From Metallosphaera cuprina Ar-4 (lineage in GTDB: Archaea; Thermoproteota; Thermoprotei_A; Sulfolobales; Sulfolobaceae): DNA of 64,000 bases. The position numbers and the translations under genes were made by a program. The DNA lies in assembly GCF_000204925.1 (NCBI RefSeq), contig NC_015435.1, positions 186,001-250,000 of the forward strand, written 5' to 3'. Of this stretch, positions 47,312-57,865 are shown in pieces. Each line of letters starts with the position of its first letter. The first letter of the stretch is position 1. The notes under the pieces are model-generated. The model had not been told where the DNA came from. It worked only from the letters and a program-made list of their open reading frames with translations, and searched no databases.

Positions 47312-47949
47312 TCATACTCGCCCAACTTAATGGGTTTACCTTCTACAATTAATTTTCTCTTGAATAACGGCGCGTAAAGCACAAACGTCTCAGCCTCTCC
47401 TCCCTCAAAGGCAGGGTTAAATTTGTACTTTCGAGAACTATCTATAATCTTCTCCACGTCGCTAGCCGTTATTACTTTTCCAATTAGCTCAAACGGAAAG
47501 CCCATTGCTGAGGCTGAAGTTATTATAAACTCATAGTTTTCTCTAACTAACCATCTAAGATATTTTTCTTGGTCTTTCCTCCACAATGGAGAAAAGACTT
47601 TGAGCCCTAGCTCCTCCGCTATCATGTTTATATTTAACCTCTGGTAATCTGAGAGAAGAGCTCCAGTTACGATCCCTCTAGCACCTAAACTCTTTGCTTT
47701 GTTTAGCGCTTCCCTTAAATCTAATAGCTCTAAGTCTTTCTCGCCTGACGATTGAACAGAAACGAGCTGAATCCCTAAGACTTCCGCTTGATACGAAGTT
47801 AGCGATACGTTATGATATTGGAACATCCATGAGTCTCTCCTTCTAGGTATTATTGTTAAGAGACACTCTATATCAAAGCCCTGAAACGCGGCCCAATGCG
47901 TGGCGTAAGTACTATCCTTTCCTCCAGAAAAAAGAGAACACAGCTTCAT
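47281..47949 (-). CDS. dph6: Diphthine--ammonia ligase
   Basis: The last step of diphthamide synthesis on elongation factor 2 is the amidation of diphthine by this ATP pyrophosphatase-type enzyme. The PP-loop is SGGKDST (8-14), and the [14 protein letters not shown] block near the end is diagnostic of the family. The length (222) fits. The start at 47949 is 44 bases after the 23-codon ORF at 47994-48065. Confidence 0.93.
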   Translation of the reverse strand: MKLCSLFSGGKDSTYATHWAAFQGFDIECLLTIIPRRRDSWMFQYHNVSLTSYQAEVLGIQLVSVQSSGEKDLELLDLREALNKAKSLGARGIVTGALLSDYQRLNINMIAEELGLKVFSPLWRKDQEKYLRWLVRENYEFIITSASAMGFPFELIGKVITASDVEKIIDSSRKYKFNPAFEGGEAETFVLYAPLFKRKLIVEGKPIKLGEYEWEYRIERIR

Positions 47950-47993
47950 GGAAAAAAACCTTAACTTTAGAAGCTATTAAGCGTACTAGTCTG

Positions 47994-48065
47994 TTACTTC
48001 TTCTTCTCTCCGCCGCTTTGAGGCTGCTGTTGGCCTTGACCTTTCTTCTCTTTCCCCTTTGCCAT
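47994..48065 (-). CDS. 23-residue Lys/Gln/Gly-rich small ORF
   Basis: The ATG at 48065 opens a frame of 23 codons: MAKGKEKKGQGQQQPQSG then GEKKK. The composition (Lys, Gly, Gln) is unlike noncoding AT-rich DNA, and a TTAAAATAC TATA-like element lies about 30-35 bases upstream. It could be a genuine small basic protein translated in front of dph6. I know no homologue, and no assigned function is offered. Confidence 0.45.
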   Translation of the reverse strand: MAKGKEKKGQGQQQPQSGGEKKK

Positions 48066-48320
48066 TAGGGATCTAAATTAATAGAAGATTACAAAGTATT
48101 TTAAGGATTATTCATTTATACTAGCCTAAAAGCTAACATAAAAGAGATAAGGATTTCTATGATAAGTTAAAAGTTTGGTCCTCTCAGATATAAAACATTG
48201 CCATAATCTATCACTCAGGATAAGTAAATTATTTTTATTTTTCTTTTAAAAGAGAACGTCAAAAAATTACGTCTCAATTCATGAGATGATCTTATTTCTT
48301 ATATAGAGAACAATTATTCT
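48066..48320 (+). other. Intergenic region between mobA and the small ORF
   Basis: The 255-base stretch is AT-rich, with several TATA-like sequences and no open frame of note. I see no RNA gene. The mobA operon ends at its edge and the small-ORF/dph6 promoter starts at the other. Confidence 0.4.
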
Positions 48321-48899
48321 TTACGTATTACTACAAATAGAAGTTTGCCAGTAAGATTTCTTTACATCCCGTAAATCGCTAACTCTATTGACGTTCAAAA
48401 GCGTTAATAAGCTAGGATCCCACATGTAGACTTCCATGTAACCTGCTATGTAGACCGACGGAGCTTTATAAACAATTTCTCTGAGCGATCTAGATCTTCT
48501 AATCGACGATCGCAAGAAATTCGTCGAATAACATGATAAGAGAGGTTGAATTTTGCCGTCATACATCGTAGTTGCTACCTCCTCTGGCTTGGAACACAAA
48601 TTTTGAACAAGTTTTGGAGAAAGAAACGGGAAGTCACATCCTGTTACGAAAACTCTCTTCTCCTTTACATACTCCAGCCCCATTTCAATGGCCTTTAGAG
48701 GGCCGGATTTATGTGAGTCTATTACGTGAATGCCTTCTACTGGTCTAGGCTTGTCCGTTACAATTATTGGGGATTCAAACTTTTCTGAAATTCTTCTCAA
48801 CATCGTTTTCCCATCAATTTCGAATTCGCATTTATCAGTGCCAAATCGTGATGATCTTCCCCCGGCCAGGATTATAACGTCAAATGAATCTCTGCACAA
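48321..48899 (-). CDS. mobA: Molybdenum cofactor guanylyltransferase MobA
   Basis: MobA links GMP to molybdopterin. The 192-residue protein has the LAGGRSSRFGTDK motif (near 11-23), VTGCDFPFLSP and a typical NTP transferase core. It overlaps moeA by 20 bases in a cofactor operon. Its C-terminus is short but normal. Confidence 0.94.
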   Translation of the reverse strand: MCRDSFDVIILAGGRSSRFGTDKCEFEIDGKTMLRRISEKFESPIIVTDKPRPVEGIHVIDSHKSGPLKAIEMGLEYVKEKRVFVTGCDFPFLSPKLVQNLCSKPEEVATTMYDGKIQPLLSCYSTNFLRSSIRRSRSLREIVYKAPSVYIAGYMEVYMWDPSLLTLLNVNRVSDLRDVKKSYWQTSICSNT

Positions 48900-50034
48900 G
48901 CACCTCTTCCCCTTCTTTATATGTCTTACCCCTTCTCAATATCGTGAATCCAGAAGCTTTACCTAGCTCGCTGTAGAGTCCGACTCCCCATCTTAAAGGA
49001 ATAGCTTTCTCGCCATCTATCTTTATGAGATATGTGGAGTCCATCTTGTGATCCACTTCAACATTAGAGGCTAGCTTACACGTGACGAATTCCCTTAATT
49101 CGACTCCTATCATTCTAGAGAGGATATGTAATCCGTGTTCATGAAACGTCGTCACGGCTGAAACGATCTGGCCAGGAAGAACCAATACGGGCTTTCCAGA
49201 TATAATTCCAGCAGCTCCACGCTTTAGAACGTTAGCTGAAACTCCTTCAAATAACAGAGTTCCCATTTCGCTTATTGCCCTCTTTACGAAATCCTTCTCA
49301 CCTACAGAAGAGCCGCCAATGGAAATAACGAAGTCGTGTGAGACGCATACTGAGAGCTTCTTTTTGACTTCGTCTAAGTCGTCTCTAGCTATCCCTTGAT
49401 AATAGGACTCTCCGAACCTGTCTAGTAACTTAAAGAAGGCTGGGCTTATCGAATCGGGAATACCGTTGCCTTCCTCACCCCAGGGTACTATTTCATCACC
49501 GTTCCCGAAAATGCAAAACGATATATCAAACACTTCAACTTTTCTTATTCCCTGTTGAAGTAGAAGTGGGATATGGTACGGTGTAATCTGCGTACCTTTT
49601 GGGATCAGCAGCTGGCCTTTTTTTATATCCTCTCCCGTCCATCTTACATCCTTTCCTCTAGTCAGAGGACCGTTAACAATCAGGTTATCTCCTTCCACTC
49701 TAGTGTATTCAACTCTTGCTACCACATCCGCTCCTTTAGGTAATGGAGCTCCAGTGGTTACGTAATAAGCTTCTCCTTGATTCAAGGTAGGTGGATCCTT
49801 AGTGGAGGGGAAAATCTTCCCTGCTATCTTTAATTTAGTCTTATTCAGATCGTCAAATCTAAAGGCATAGCCATCCATGGCCGAGATATCAACCTCTGGT
49901 ATGTTCTTTGTAGCTACGACATCCCTAGACAGTAATTTTCCGACTGCAGAGAGCGGATCTAGCAACTTTGTCCTTGGATTTTGTAAACTTAGCTTACTAA
50001 TCAGAGACCTAGCTTCCTCGATCTTGATGAGCAT
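48880..50034 (-). CDS. moeA: Molybdopterin molybdenumtransferase MoeA
   Basis: MoeA inserts molybdate into molybdopterin. The 384-residue protein has VDISAMDGYAFR (near 49-60), the GGSSVGEKDFV motif and VLVLPGQIVSA. The domain arrangement is normal with a short C-terminal domain. It overlaps mobA by 20 bases and is divergent from mobB by 28 bases. Confidence 0.95.
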   Translation of the reverse strand: MLIKIEEARSLISKLSLQNPRTKLLDPLSAVGKLLSRDVVATKNIPEVDISAMDGYAFRFDDLNKTKLKIAGKIFPSTKDPPTLNQGEAYYVTTGAPLPKGADVVARVEYTRVEGDNLIVNGPLTRGKDVRWTGEDIKKGQLLIPKGTQITPYHIPLLLQQGIRKVEVFDISFCIFGNGDEIVPWGEEGNGIPDSISPAFFKLLDRFGESYYQGIARDDLDEVKKKLSVCVSHDFVISIGGSSVGEKDFVKRAISEMGTLLFEGVSANVLKRGAAGIISGKPVLVLPGQIVSAVTTFHEHGLHILSRMIGVELREFVTCKLASNVEVDHKMDSTYLIKIDGEKAIPLRWGVGLYSELGKASGFTILRRGKTYKEGEEVLVQRFI

Positions 50035-50062
50035 TCATAACCTTTTCTTATCTCTAGTTTAT

Positions 50063-50551
50063 ATGGATTGCATATTTCAAATCATAGGAAAGAAGAATAG
50101 TGGAAAGACCTTAGTCATGGAAAAGGCTATATCCCTCCTGAGGGCCAAAGGGCTAGTTGTGGCAGCAATTAAGCATACTCATCATGTTATAAATCCAGAG
50201 GGAAAAGATACCTCACGTTATTCTAAAGCGGGAGCTGACCTAGTGATCTTACACAGTAACGATTGTGCAATGTTCTGGAAATGCGAAAACTTAGATTATC
50301 TGGACTTCATCCCGGCAGACGTGATCTTGATTGAAGGCTTCGCCAACTTAAATTTAGGAGTGAAGCTCGAGATAAGCAACCCTAACGAGGCTGAAGATAT
50401 AGCAGCCAGGATCTCTAATCTAGCCTCCGAGTGCAGCAAGAGTGTACGTATAAATGTAATTCCTGAACAAAAGGATAAAATCAAGTACATGACGCTTTAT
50501 AACTTGATGAGAAAGTGGGGAATAAGAGAGGTAAGAGTTCTTGACGATTGA
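50063..50551 (+). CDS. mobB: Molybdopterin-guanine dinucleotide biosynthesis protein MobB
   Basis: MobB is a GTPase that assists MobA. The 162-residue protein has P-loop GKKNSGKT (9-16), the conserved AAIKHTHH and ILIEGFANLN. I chose ATG 50063, whose first residues MDCIFQIIGKK match the family start; the long upstream extension lies over the moeA gene. The 3' end overlaps the CBS gene by 11 bases. Confidence 0.93.
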   Translation: MDCIFQIIGKKNSGKTLVMEKAISLLRAKGLVVAAIKHTHHVINPEGKDTSRYSKAGADLVILHSNDCAMFWKCENLDYLDFIPADVILIEGFANLNLGVKLEISNPNEAEDIAARISNLASECSKSVRINVIPEQKDKIKYMTLYNLMRKWGIREVRVLDD

Positions 50552-51254
50552 AGGTTCGGACATAATATCGCTTGATTGTACCTCTACTGTCCTGGACACG
50601 ATCTTCTTCATGAGGACTAATAGGATCAGACGTATAGTTGCCACCTGTGAAGGGAAAATGATTGGTCTCTTTACAGTAGATGAGGGATTAAGGGAGATAC
50701 TAGAAAGATCTGTTGAGGACAAGCTTAGGGACGTTAAGTTAAAGAAGATTGTGAGGGTTAACTCAAACGATGTGAGAGAGATAGCTAAGGCGATGATAAA
50801 CAACTCTGTGGACGCTGTGATATTCTCAGGTAAGATAGTAACTGAGAAAGATGTGGTGAAGGGATTCAAGTGGAACGACGAGGAAAGAATGATAGACATT
50901 GCGGTAAGGGCTATTACCGCTGAGGGTTACACTAAACTTTCTACCGCCGCTGAGATAATGATAAGGCATGTTATAAGGCATCTCCCTGTCCTTGAGGAAC
51001 AACCGATAGGGATGATTTCCGCAAGAGATATAATATATAGATTCTCTGAAAAATTATCACTACAAGAAGAGGTAAAACAAGTGATGGTACCTTATCTTGT
51101 GAAAGGTGACTTTAACACCACCTTGAGCGAAGGCGTTGAGCTTATGATGAAAAATGGTGTAGGGAGTTTAGTTTTCTATGAGAAGAACGATTTATATATA
51201 GTTACTCTAAAGGATTTGGTCAAACACATTTATATGTATGAAATGAAATTGTAA
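50541..51254 (+). CDS. CBS-domain protein with four CBS motifs
   Basis: This 237-residue protein is made of CBS domains only: about 1-55 (RIRRIVATCEGKMIGLFTVDEGL), 62-115, 118-172 (HVIRHLPVLEEQPIGMISARDII) and 178-237. Two Bateman modules bind adenine nucleotides or AdoMet. The start is TTG 50541 (TTGACG), coupled to mobB by an 11-base overlap. Likely a sensor of cell energy state; no partner is seen. Confidence 0.86.
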   Translation: MTIEGSDIISLDCTSTVLDTIFFMRTNRIRRIVATCEGKMIGLFTVDEGLREILERSVEDKLRDVKLKKIVRVNSNDVREIAKAMINNSVDAVIFSGKIVTEKDVVKGFKWNDEERMIDIAVRAITAEGYTKLSTAAEIMIRHVIRHLPVLEEQPIGMISARDIIYRFSEKLSLQEEVKQVMVPYLVKGDFNTTLSEGVELMMKNGVGSLVFYEKNDLYIVTLKDLVKHIYMYEMKL

Positions 51255-51255
51255 T

Positions 51256-51954
51256 ATGATACATTTAGTTTGTCCAATCGACAGGCTTCCCTTGGACGAT
51301 AACTTAAGATGCGGTAAAGGACATTCGTACAGTAGAAGAGATGGGACAATAGATTTTATTATCGGTGATGTAAAAGATAATGATCTTTTAGATAAAGTAG
51401 CTCCTTTATATGAGGATATATGGGCGCCATTAGGCTTTGTTATAACTGCTAGGACAACGTACTCTTCGGTGCTGAAGGAAGCAGCTCTCTTTACGTCTGG
51501 AGATCAGTTCTTGGACGTAGGAACTGGACCAGGTAAGATCTTCGATTACGTAAGATGTAACGAATGCTACGGTCTAGATATTTCCTTCAAGTTCCTTAGG
51601 ATATTAAGAAGAAAGAGGCCTTCGGTTGTTGGGGTTAGAGCAGACGCACGATCGCTTCCTTTCCCAGATGAGGTGTTCTCTGGAGTATCATCTATGTTCG
51701 TTTTGCACATGTTAGATGATCCTGGCAAGGCGATTTCAGAGATTTCAAGAGTTATGAAAGGCGACGGAAAGTGCGCTTTAGGGTTACTGACTAAATCCGG
51801 GTTTCTATCAAACCTGCTTTCAAGATGGTGGAAAATAGACCTAAAAACTGAAGTTTTTTACACTGGACTTCTTGAGAGAGAGGGACTTGAGATCGTTAAA
51901 ACTAAACGACTTGGTATATGGTCCATAATAATGTGCAGGAAGGCTAAGGCATAG
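51256..51954 (+). CDS. SAM-dependent methyltransferase with an N-terminal zinc-ribbon-like part
   Basis: The 232-residue protein starts with VCPIDRLPLDDNLRCGKGH, a Cys-rich segment, then has a class I methyltransferase core with motif I LDVGTGPGK (near 87-95), the GLDIS acidic end of strand 2, motif II RADARSLPFPD and VLHMLDD. The substrate is unknown; UbiE/ArsM-type families are closest in layout. It follows the CBS gene after one base. Confidence 0.85.
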   Translation: MIHLVCPIDRLPLDDNLRCGKGHSYSRRDGTIDFIIGDVKDNDLLDKVAPLYEDIWAPLGFVITARTTYSSVLKEAALFTSGDQFLDVGTGPGKIFDYVRCNECYGLDISFKFLRILRRKRPSVVGVRADARSLPFPDEVFSGVSSMFVLHMLDDPGKAISEISRVMKGDGKCALGLLTKSGFLSNLLSRWWKIDLKTEVFYTGLLEREGLEIVKTKRLGIWSIIMCRKAKA

Positions 51955-52345
51955 ACCATAAAGACACTGCAAACAAAACGTAAGACAACCCGTTTAATAC
52001 CTCAGTGACTCTAAGTAACAGTCCCTGCATAAATATTGCGTAGATTCCTATATATAATCCCATGAATATTCCAAAGAAAAACATACTAAATACAATGTAA
52101 GCAGCAAGGTCACCCTCTCCCATCAAAAGGTAGTAAAGCCTCTTGTTGTTTGTGATTCCAAAGACTATCCTCTCTGCACCTAGAATTAATCCGACATAGT
52201 ATAAAATATATGGATTAAAAGTCGCTATCATCTCAAATAAGTTGAAAGGCACCTTATCTATTAGGTAAACAGACGAGAAGAACATGATAGAACCTATCAA
52301 TATGCTTACTGCTCTTTTCTTTATTGCTCTATCGAGATTGGCCAT
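51944..52345 (-). CDS. Four-helix membrane protein of unknown function
   Basis: The 133-residue protein has about four hydrophobic segments (about 13-29, 38-60, 77-100 and 105-128) and a basic N-terminus. No known family is recognised. The start overlaps the preceding gene by 25 bases, so the two are probably co-transcribed. Confidence 0.55.
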   Translation of the reverse strand: MANLDRAIKKRAVSILIGSIMFFSSVYLIDKVPFNLFEMIATFNPYILYYVGLILGAERIVFGITNNKRLYYLLMGEGDLAAYIVFSMFFFGIFMGLYIGIYAIFMQGLLLRVTEVLNGLSYVLFAVSLWSMP

Positions 52346-52746
52346 GAATACACACCTACGAAGGTTTCATTCAACTCCACATCCAAGATTTCACCTAGTA
52401 AGAGACCGCCTATAGCGCCTATAAAGAGGCCAGGTATTCCGCCCAACTTAAGACCCAATGATGCCCCTAACAGTCCTCCTAAACCTTTGCCAACATAGTT
52501 ATCGTTTACCTTATAAATGGTAGCGAAGTTATTACCTCCTTTCCTATTAACTTTGTTAAGGAAATAAGCAGCCTCTGTTATAGCCTCTCTAAGTTCTTCT
52601 AAGTCATTGGACTTGTAAAGTGCCTCATAGACCTCTTCTTCACCTTCTCTCTTTGCCATGAATGGAATGAAACCTGCCCTTTTTATTTCTCTTAGACCAG
52701 CAGTGTTCCTAACTTCTGTCGTTACTCTAAAAATTACTTTAAACAT
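52321..52746 (-). CDS. Protein with a C-terminal Gly-zipper membrane region
   Basis: This 141-residue protein has a soluble first half (about 1-85) and a Gly-rich hydrophobic region (about 85-120, GKGLGGLLGASLGLKLGG and GAIGGLLLGEIL) typical of Gly-zipper domains. Function unknown. I chose ATG 52746; a TTG precedes it at 52749. It overlaps the downstream membrane protein gene by 25 bases. Confidence 0.55.
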   Translation of the reverse strand: MFKVIFRVTTEVRNTAGLREIKRAGFIPFMAKREGEEEVYEALYKSNDLEELREAITEAAYFLNKVNRKGGNNFATIYKVNDNYVGKGLGGLLGASLGLKLGGIPGLFIGAIGGLLLGEILDVELNETFVGVYSWPISIEQ

Positions 52747-52847
52747 CAAAGAAATGATGTGATAGTTTCCTTAAATACTTTTGTAATTTCGAATCTCATA
52801 CCTTAATCTTTTTACCCTCGTAGGGGAAAACTTTACTGGCGATAGCG

Positions 52848-53096
52848 TTGGTGGGCGATGGTAAGAAATTCTATGCGATCCTGAGGGTTGATAACTTAGA
52901 GGTTCCAGATGGAGTGTCTAAAACTGGTCTTCACGACCACATCTCTTCAGCTGTAGATGAGGTGTTGAACAACGTTAGGAATTATCTTAAAGATCAAGGA
53001 ATTTTAGGGAAATTTAACGCACAAATAGAGGTGTTCGCAAAAGAGGAATCAGTTACGCGACTGATAGAGAGTATAAAAACTAAAATAAAGGCTTAG
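52848..53096 (+). CDS. Small protein of unknown function
   Basis: The 82-residue soluble product reads LVGDGKKFYAILRVDNLEVPDG... and contains KTGLHDHISSAVDEVLNNV. The start is TTG 52848 or GTG 52851. It is followed by a 12-base gap and a DtxR regulator, so it may belong to that unit. I recognise no family. Confidence 0.5.
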   Translation: MVGDGKKFYAILRVDNLEVPDGVSKTGLHDHISSAVDEVLNNVRNYLKDQGILGKFNAQIEVFAKEESVTRLIESIKTKIKA

Positions 53097-53108
53097 AAAA
53101 GATAAGTT

Positions 53109-53750
53109 ATGTCTGAGTTATCTGAACCTTTAGAAAATTATCTAAAGGAGATTTACGAACTAGAGGAATCTAAAGGAGTGGCTAAGGTCGTTGACCTGAT
53201 TGAAGCGTTCTCGATCTCTCCAGGGACTATTAGCAAGGCTTTGGATAGACTGGAATCTTTAGGTTTCATAGATAGGAAAACTAAAAGGATTAGGTTAACC
53301 GACGACGGAAGGAAATTAGCCGTCAGACTCATAAAGGCACATAGGTTATCTGAGAGACTTCTCACTGACATAATAGGTGTAGACTGGATAAGAGCTCATG
53401 AGCTAGCGCATAGGTTAGAACACATTTGGCCAGAAGACGTTTTAGACAAAATAGATCGTACTCTCGGGAAACCCGCTACTTGTCCTCACGGTCATCCAAT
53501 CCCTGGAAGAGAGAGCGAAGAGAGAGGCCAGGCCATAAGCCAGATGGGGCCAGGAAAATATCAAGTTCAGATGATATTAAGAGAGGAGGAGTGGATATTG
53601 AGGGAAGCTCAGAACTTAGGTCTAATACCTGGAAGGAACATAGAGGTGGTGGAGAACAGGGATGGAGAAATAAAGATCAAGCTAGACGATAAAGTTATCG
53701 TCATACCGAGGTCTCTCGGCGATCAGGTGATTATAGTTGGAAATAAGTGA
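53109..53750 (+). CDS. DtxR-family metal-dependent regulator with C-terminal SH3 domain
   Basis: This 213-residue regulator has the wHTH ([28 protein letters not shown], about 27-52), the metal-binding and dimerisation domain with [18 protein letters not shown] and TCPHGHPIP, and a FeoA-like SH3 domain ([26 protein letters not shown] to the end). It probably represses metal uptake genes with iron or manganese bound. It overlaps the next gene by 14 bases. It resembles the better-studied Sulfolobus MDR-type DtxR. Confidence 0.9.
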   Translation: MSELSEPLENYLKEIYELEESKGVAKVVDLIEAFSISPGTISKALDRLESLGFIDRKTKRIRLTDDGRKLAVRLIKAHRLSERLLTDIIGVDWIRAHELAHRLEHIWPEDVLDKIDRTLGKPATCPHGHPIPGRESEERGQAISQMGPGKYQVQMILREEEWILREAQNLGLIPGRNIEVVENRDGEIKIKLDDKVIVIPRSLGDQVIIVGNK

Positions 53751-54081
53751 GCTTCAAAAATTAATTTTGGCTCATATCTATAAATTCGGTCCAGATAATC
53801 CCTGGTATATGTCGAGGAGATTAATGGGGAACAGCGGATGGGCTCCAAAATACGACCCTGATGAGGTCGAGAGGGCTTGTTACGAATTAGAACAGAAAAA
53901 GCTGCTTGTTAGATTCCAGGGTTCACTGAAGAGATCAGTAACATCATCAGTCAAACCTTGGTTGAAGGTTAAGGCAAAGGAGATGGGAACTAAGCCTAAG
54001 GGAATATATTACGATTTGACAAAGGAAGGGCGGAAGATAGCCTCCCAATTAGCAAAAGACCTAAGGAAAACTGGCAGCTAA
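53737..54081 (+). CDS. Winged-helix protein of unknown function
   Basis: The 114-residue product has a wHTH-like pattern ([29 protein letters not shown]...[24 protein letters not shown]) and a conserved-looking end ([25 protein letters not shown]). The start is TTG 53737 inside the regulator's last codons. It seems to be translated with the DtxR gene. A DNA-binding role is inferred from the fold. Confidence 0.65.
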   Translation: MEISELQKLILAHIYKFGPDNPWYMSRRLMGNSGWAPKYDPDEVERACYELEQKKLLVRFQGSLKRSVTSSVKPWLKVKAKEMGTKPKGIYYDLTKEGRKIASQLAKDLRKTGS

Positions 54082-54213
54082 AGCGCTAGACCTTAGAGAC
54101 GTTAATTTAAATCCATAATAGAGGCTAACATCTTCTGTTTGTCTCCAAGGCCGCTAGTAACCATCAACGAAAGGACTTTAAACGTTAGTTATTGACTTCA
54201 TTTAGATAAACAC

Positions 54214-55398
54214 ATGGATTCAATTGTTCGGAGAATTCTACAACTTTCAGACCCTGAGATAGCTTTATCTAAGAAGGTTTCTCTAAGTCAAAACGAGCTC
54301 ATAGTCAACAGCTATAGATTTCAGTTTCAGAAACCTCTCATACTCGCTATAGGTAAAGCGTCTGTCAAGATGGCAAACTTCTTCTTGTCAAAATTGAATA
54401 AATATGAATCGCTAGTCGTAAAGCCTAGAGGAGACAATTTAAAGTTAAATGGAAATGCGGAGGTCATAGAGTCTTCCCATCCATATCCTGACGAAAGTAG
54501 CTTCGAGGCCGGCAAAAAGGTGAGGGAATACCTCTTAAACAAGGAATATGATCTCGTTATACTTCTACTCTCTGGCGGTGCCTCTTCCCTAGTTGAAGAT
54601 CCTATCCCTCCAAAACACGTGTATGTAGATATTATGAAAAAATTGATCACTTCAGGGATCGGGATAGAAGAGGTAAACATAGTTAGGAAGCACCTCTCTA
54701 AGATAAAGGGCGGAAGGTTAGCTTCATTATCAAAGTCAAAGATAGTTACTTTAGTCGTAAGCGATGTACCAGGAAATGATTTGTCCACCGTCGGGAGTGG
54801 TCCCACTCATGCAGATCTATCGACAGTCCATGAGGCAAGAGAGATTATGAGATGGCTTAATCTTCAAGGTGAAGAGTACTTAGAGGAAACTCCAAAAAAG
54901 TTGGACAACGTATGGGAATTTCTGATCCTAGACGTAAGCGAAGTCCTTAGGGGATTAAACCTAGAAAACTCTTACATCCTTTCGTCTGAAGTTAGAGGTG
55001 AGGCAAAATCTTTTGGAGCGTTCCTAGCTTCCTTGATGAATACGCAATACATCCCTTTTCGTAGGCCCTTTACGTTACTCTTTGGAGGAGAACCAGAGGT
55101 CCATTTGTCAGGAAAGGTAGGAAAGGGAGGGAGAAACGGGGAAGTATGTCTGTCCTTCCTGGAATGGGTCAGAGATGAAAAATTCAAGCTATACGCCATT
55201 GCGACTGACGGAATAGATGGGAACAGCGATTACGCAGGATGCGTAGTAGATGGAAAAACTAAGTTATCTAAGCTCGAAATAAGGAGATCTCTTGAGGAGC
55301 ACTCATCTTACCAACTATTAGAGAGAACCAAGTCCACAGTAAAAACAGGTCCCACTGGAACGAACGTCAACAACATTTACGTTCTAATAGCACCTTGA
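54214..55398 (+). CDS. Glycerate 2-kinase (MOFRL family)
   Basis: This 394-residue kinase forms 2-phosphoglycerate from glycerate, a step of the non-phosphorylative/semi-phosphorylative Entner-Doudoroff pathway used by Sulfolobales. Signatures are ILAIGKASVKMA, the ESSHPYPDE motif, LLSGGASSLVE, the KIKGGRLA block, and TDGIDGNSDYAGCVVDG near the C-terminus. The length is typical. It converges on nuoB by 22 bases. Confidence 0.93.
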   Translation: MDSIVRRILQLSDPEIALSKKVSLSQNELIVNSYRFQFQKPLILAIGKASVKMANFFLSKLNKYESLVVKPRGDNLKLNGNAEVIESSHPYPDESSFEAGKKVREYLLNKEYDLVILLLSGGASSLVEDPIPPKHVYVDIMKKLITSGIGIEEVNIVRKHLSKIKGGRLASLSKSKIVTLVVSDVPGNDLSTVGSGPTHADLSTVHEAREIMRWLNLQGEEYLEETPKKLDNVWEFLILDVSEVLRGLNLENSYILSSEVRGEAKSFGAFLASLMNTQYIPFRRPFTLLFGGEPEVHLSGKVGKGGRNGEVCLSFLEWVRDEKFKLYAIATDGIDGNSDYAGCVVDGKTKLSKLEIRRSLEEHSSYQLLERTKSTVKTGPTGTNVNNIYVLIAP

Positions 55399-55889
55399 CT
55401 CCTGATCTTCTTCTGGAGCATTAATAGACCTCTTGCTATGGCCTCCGGTCTTATAGGACATCCTGGGATGTACAGATCTACGGGTATTCCTACGTCTGAA
55501 GGCAAGACCGTATTGTATGAGTTCCAAAATATTCCACCCTCTAATATGCAGGCTCCCATTGCAATAACGTATTTGGGCTCTGGCATTTGATCATATACTA
55601 TCCTAGCCGCCCTGGCCATTTTCCTTGTTAATGTACCCTCTATAGTAAGGATGTTCGATTGCCTAGAGGACGCAAAAGGTAACATACCGAATCTTTCAGC
55701 GTCGAATCTTGCCGCAGCAAACGCCCCAAATTCTGTACCACAGCAACTGGTAGTGAAGTGAGGTGGCCATAACGAAAACGAAATTCCCCAGTCTCTTAAA
55801 GTTCTTATAGGTTTTTTGTTAAGCAGCCACTCTGCAGCTTTTCTTGCAGACTCGTCTAGGTTCCCCGTAAGAAGTATCTGTTCTCCCAT
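55377..55889 (-). CDS. nuoB: NADH-quinone oxidoreductase subunit B-like protein
   Basis: This 170-residue subunit carries the N2 4Fe-4S cluster. Cys49-Cys50 (TSCCGTEF), Cys114 (MGACILEGG) and Cys144 (PGCPIRPEA) are the expected ligands. It is at a distance from any other nuo gene in this window, so it seems to be located alone or at the end of a split operon. It converges on the glycerate kinase. Confidence 0.93.
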   Translation of the reverse strand: MGEQILLTGNLDESARKAAEWLLNKKPIRTLRDWGISFSLWPPHFTTSCCGTEFGAFAAARFDAERFGMLPFASSRQSNILTIEGTLTRKMARAARIVYDQMPEPKYVIAMGACILEGGIFWNSYNTVLPSDVGIPVDLYIPGCPIRPEAIARGLLMLQKKIRSQGAIRT

Positions 55890-56051
55890 TTACATCGAAG
55901 ATATATTATCTACGGTACTAATAAGCATTACACTCTATAACTTTATACTGAAGACCAAGTTTTATCATGCATGATATAAGATCGCTTCTAGGATATTAAT
56001 TGATTTTATTTATCATCATTCAATTCAGAGATCACCTCATAAATCACCGAT
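55890..56051 (+). other. Intergenic region, nuoB to the guide RNA candidate
   Basis: The 160-base region is AT-rich and includes the nuoB promoter and no reading frame. No repeat or RNA gene is seen apart from the guide RNA candidate next to it. Confidence 0.4.
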
Positions 56052-56108
56052 CATCGTCAGTAAAGAGCGCCTTCGCCATCAATAGCCTCGGAGGTTCCTC
56101 ATCACTTA
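56052..56108 (-). ncRNA. Candidate box C/D guide sRNA
   Basis: On the minus strand, box C GTGATGA (56099-56105) is followed by a guide (GGAACCTCCGAGG), a degenerate D', a C' TTGATGG, a second guide ending GCGCTCTTTA and box D CTGA (56057-56060), 49 bases in all. A TATA box on the same strand (TTTTATAAA, 56128-56136) is centred about 26 bases upstream. The D guide complements UAAAGAG(C/U)GC, close to a conserved stretch of 23S rRNA domain II as I recall it; the match was not checked. Confidence 0.64.
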
Positions 56109-56118
56109 AATATAAAGG
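56104..56118 (+). promoter_or_regulatory. TATA box of sua5, inside the sRNA start region
   Basis: ACTTAAATATAAAG is centred about 30 bases upstream of the sua5 ATG (56143). The minus-strand TATA of the guide RNA (56128-56136) lies between it and the gene, so the two promoters are interleaved face to face. Confidence 0.55.
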
Positions 56119-56142
56119 CTTCATCCATTTATAAAAGCCTAA

Positions 56143-57844
<1,702 letters not shown>

Positions 57845-57865
<21 letters not shown>

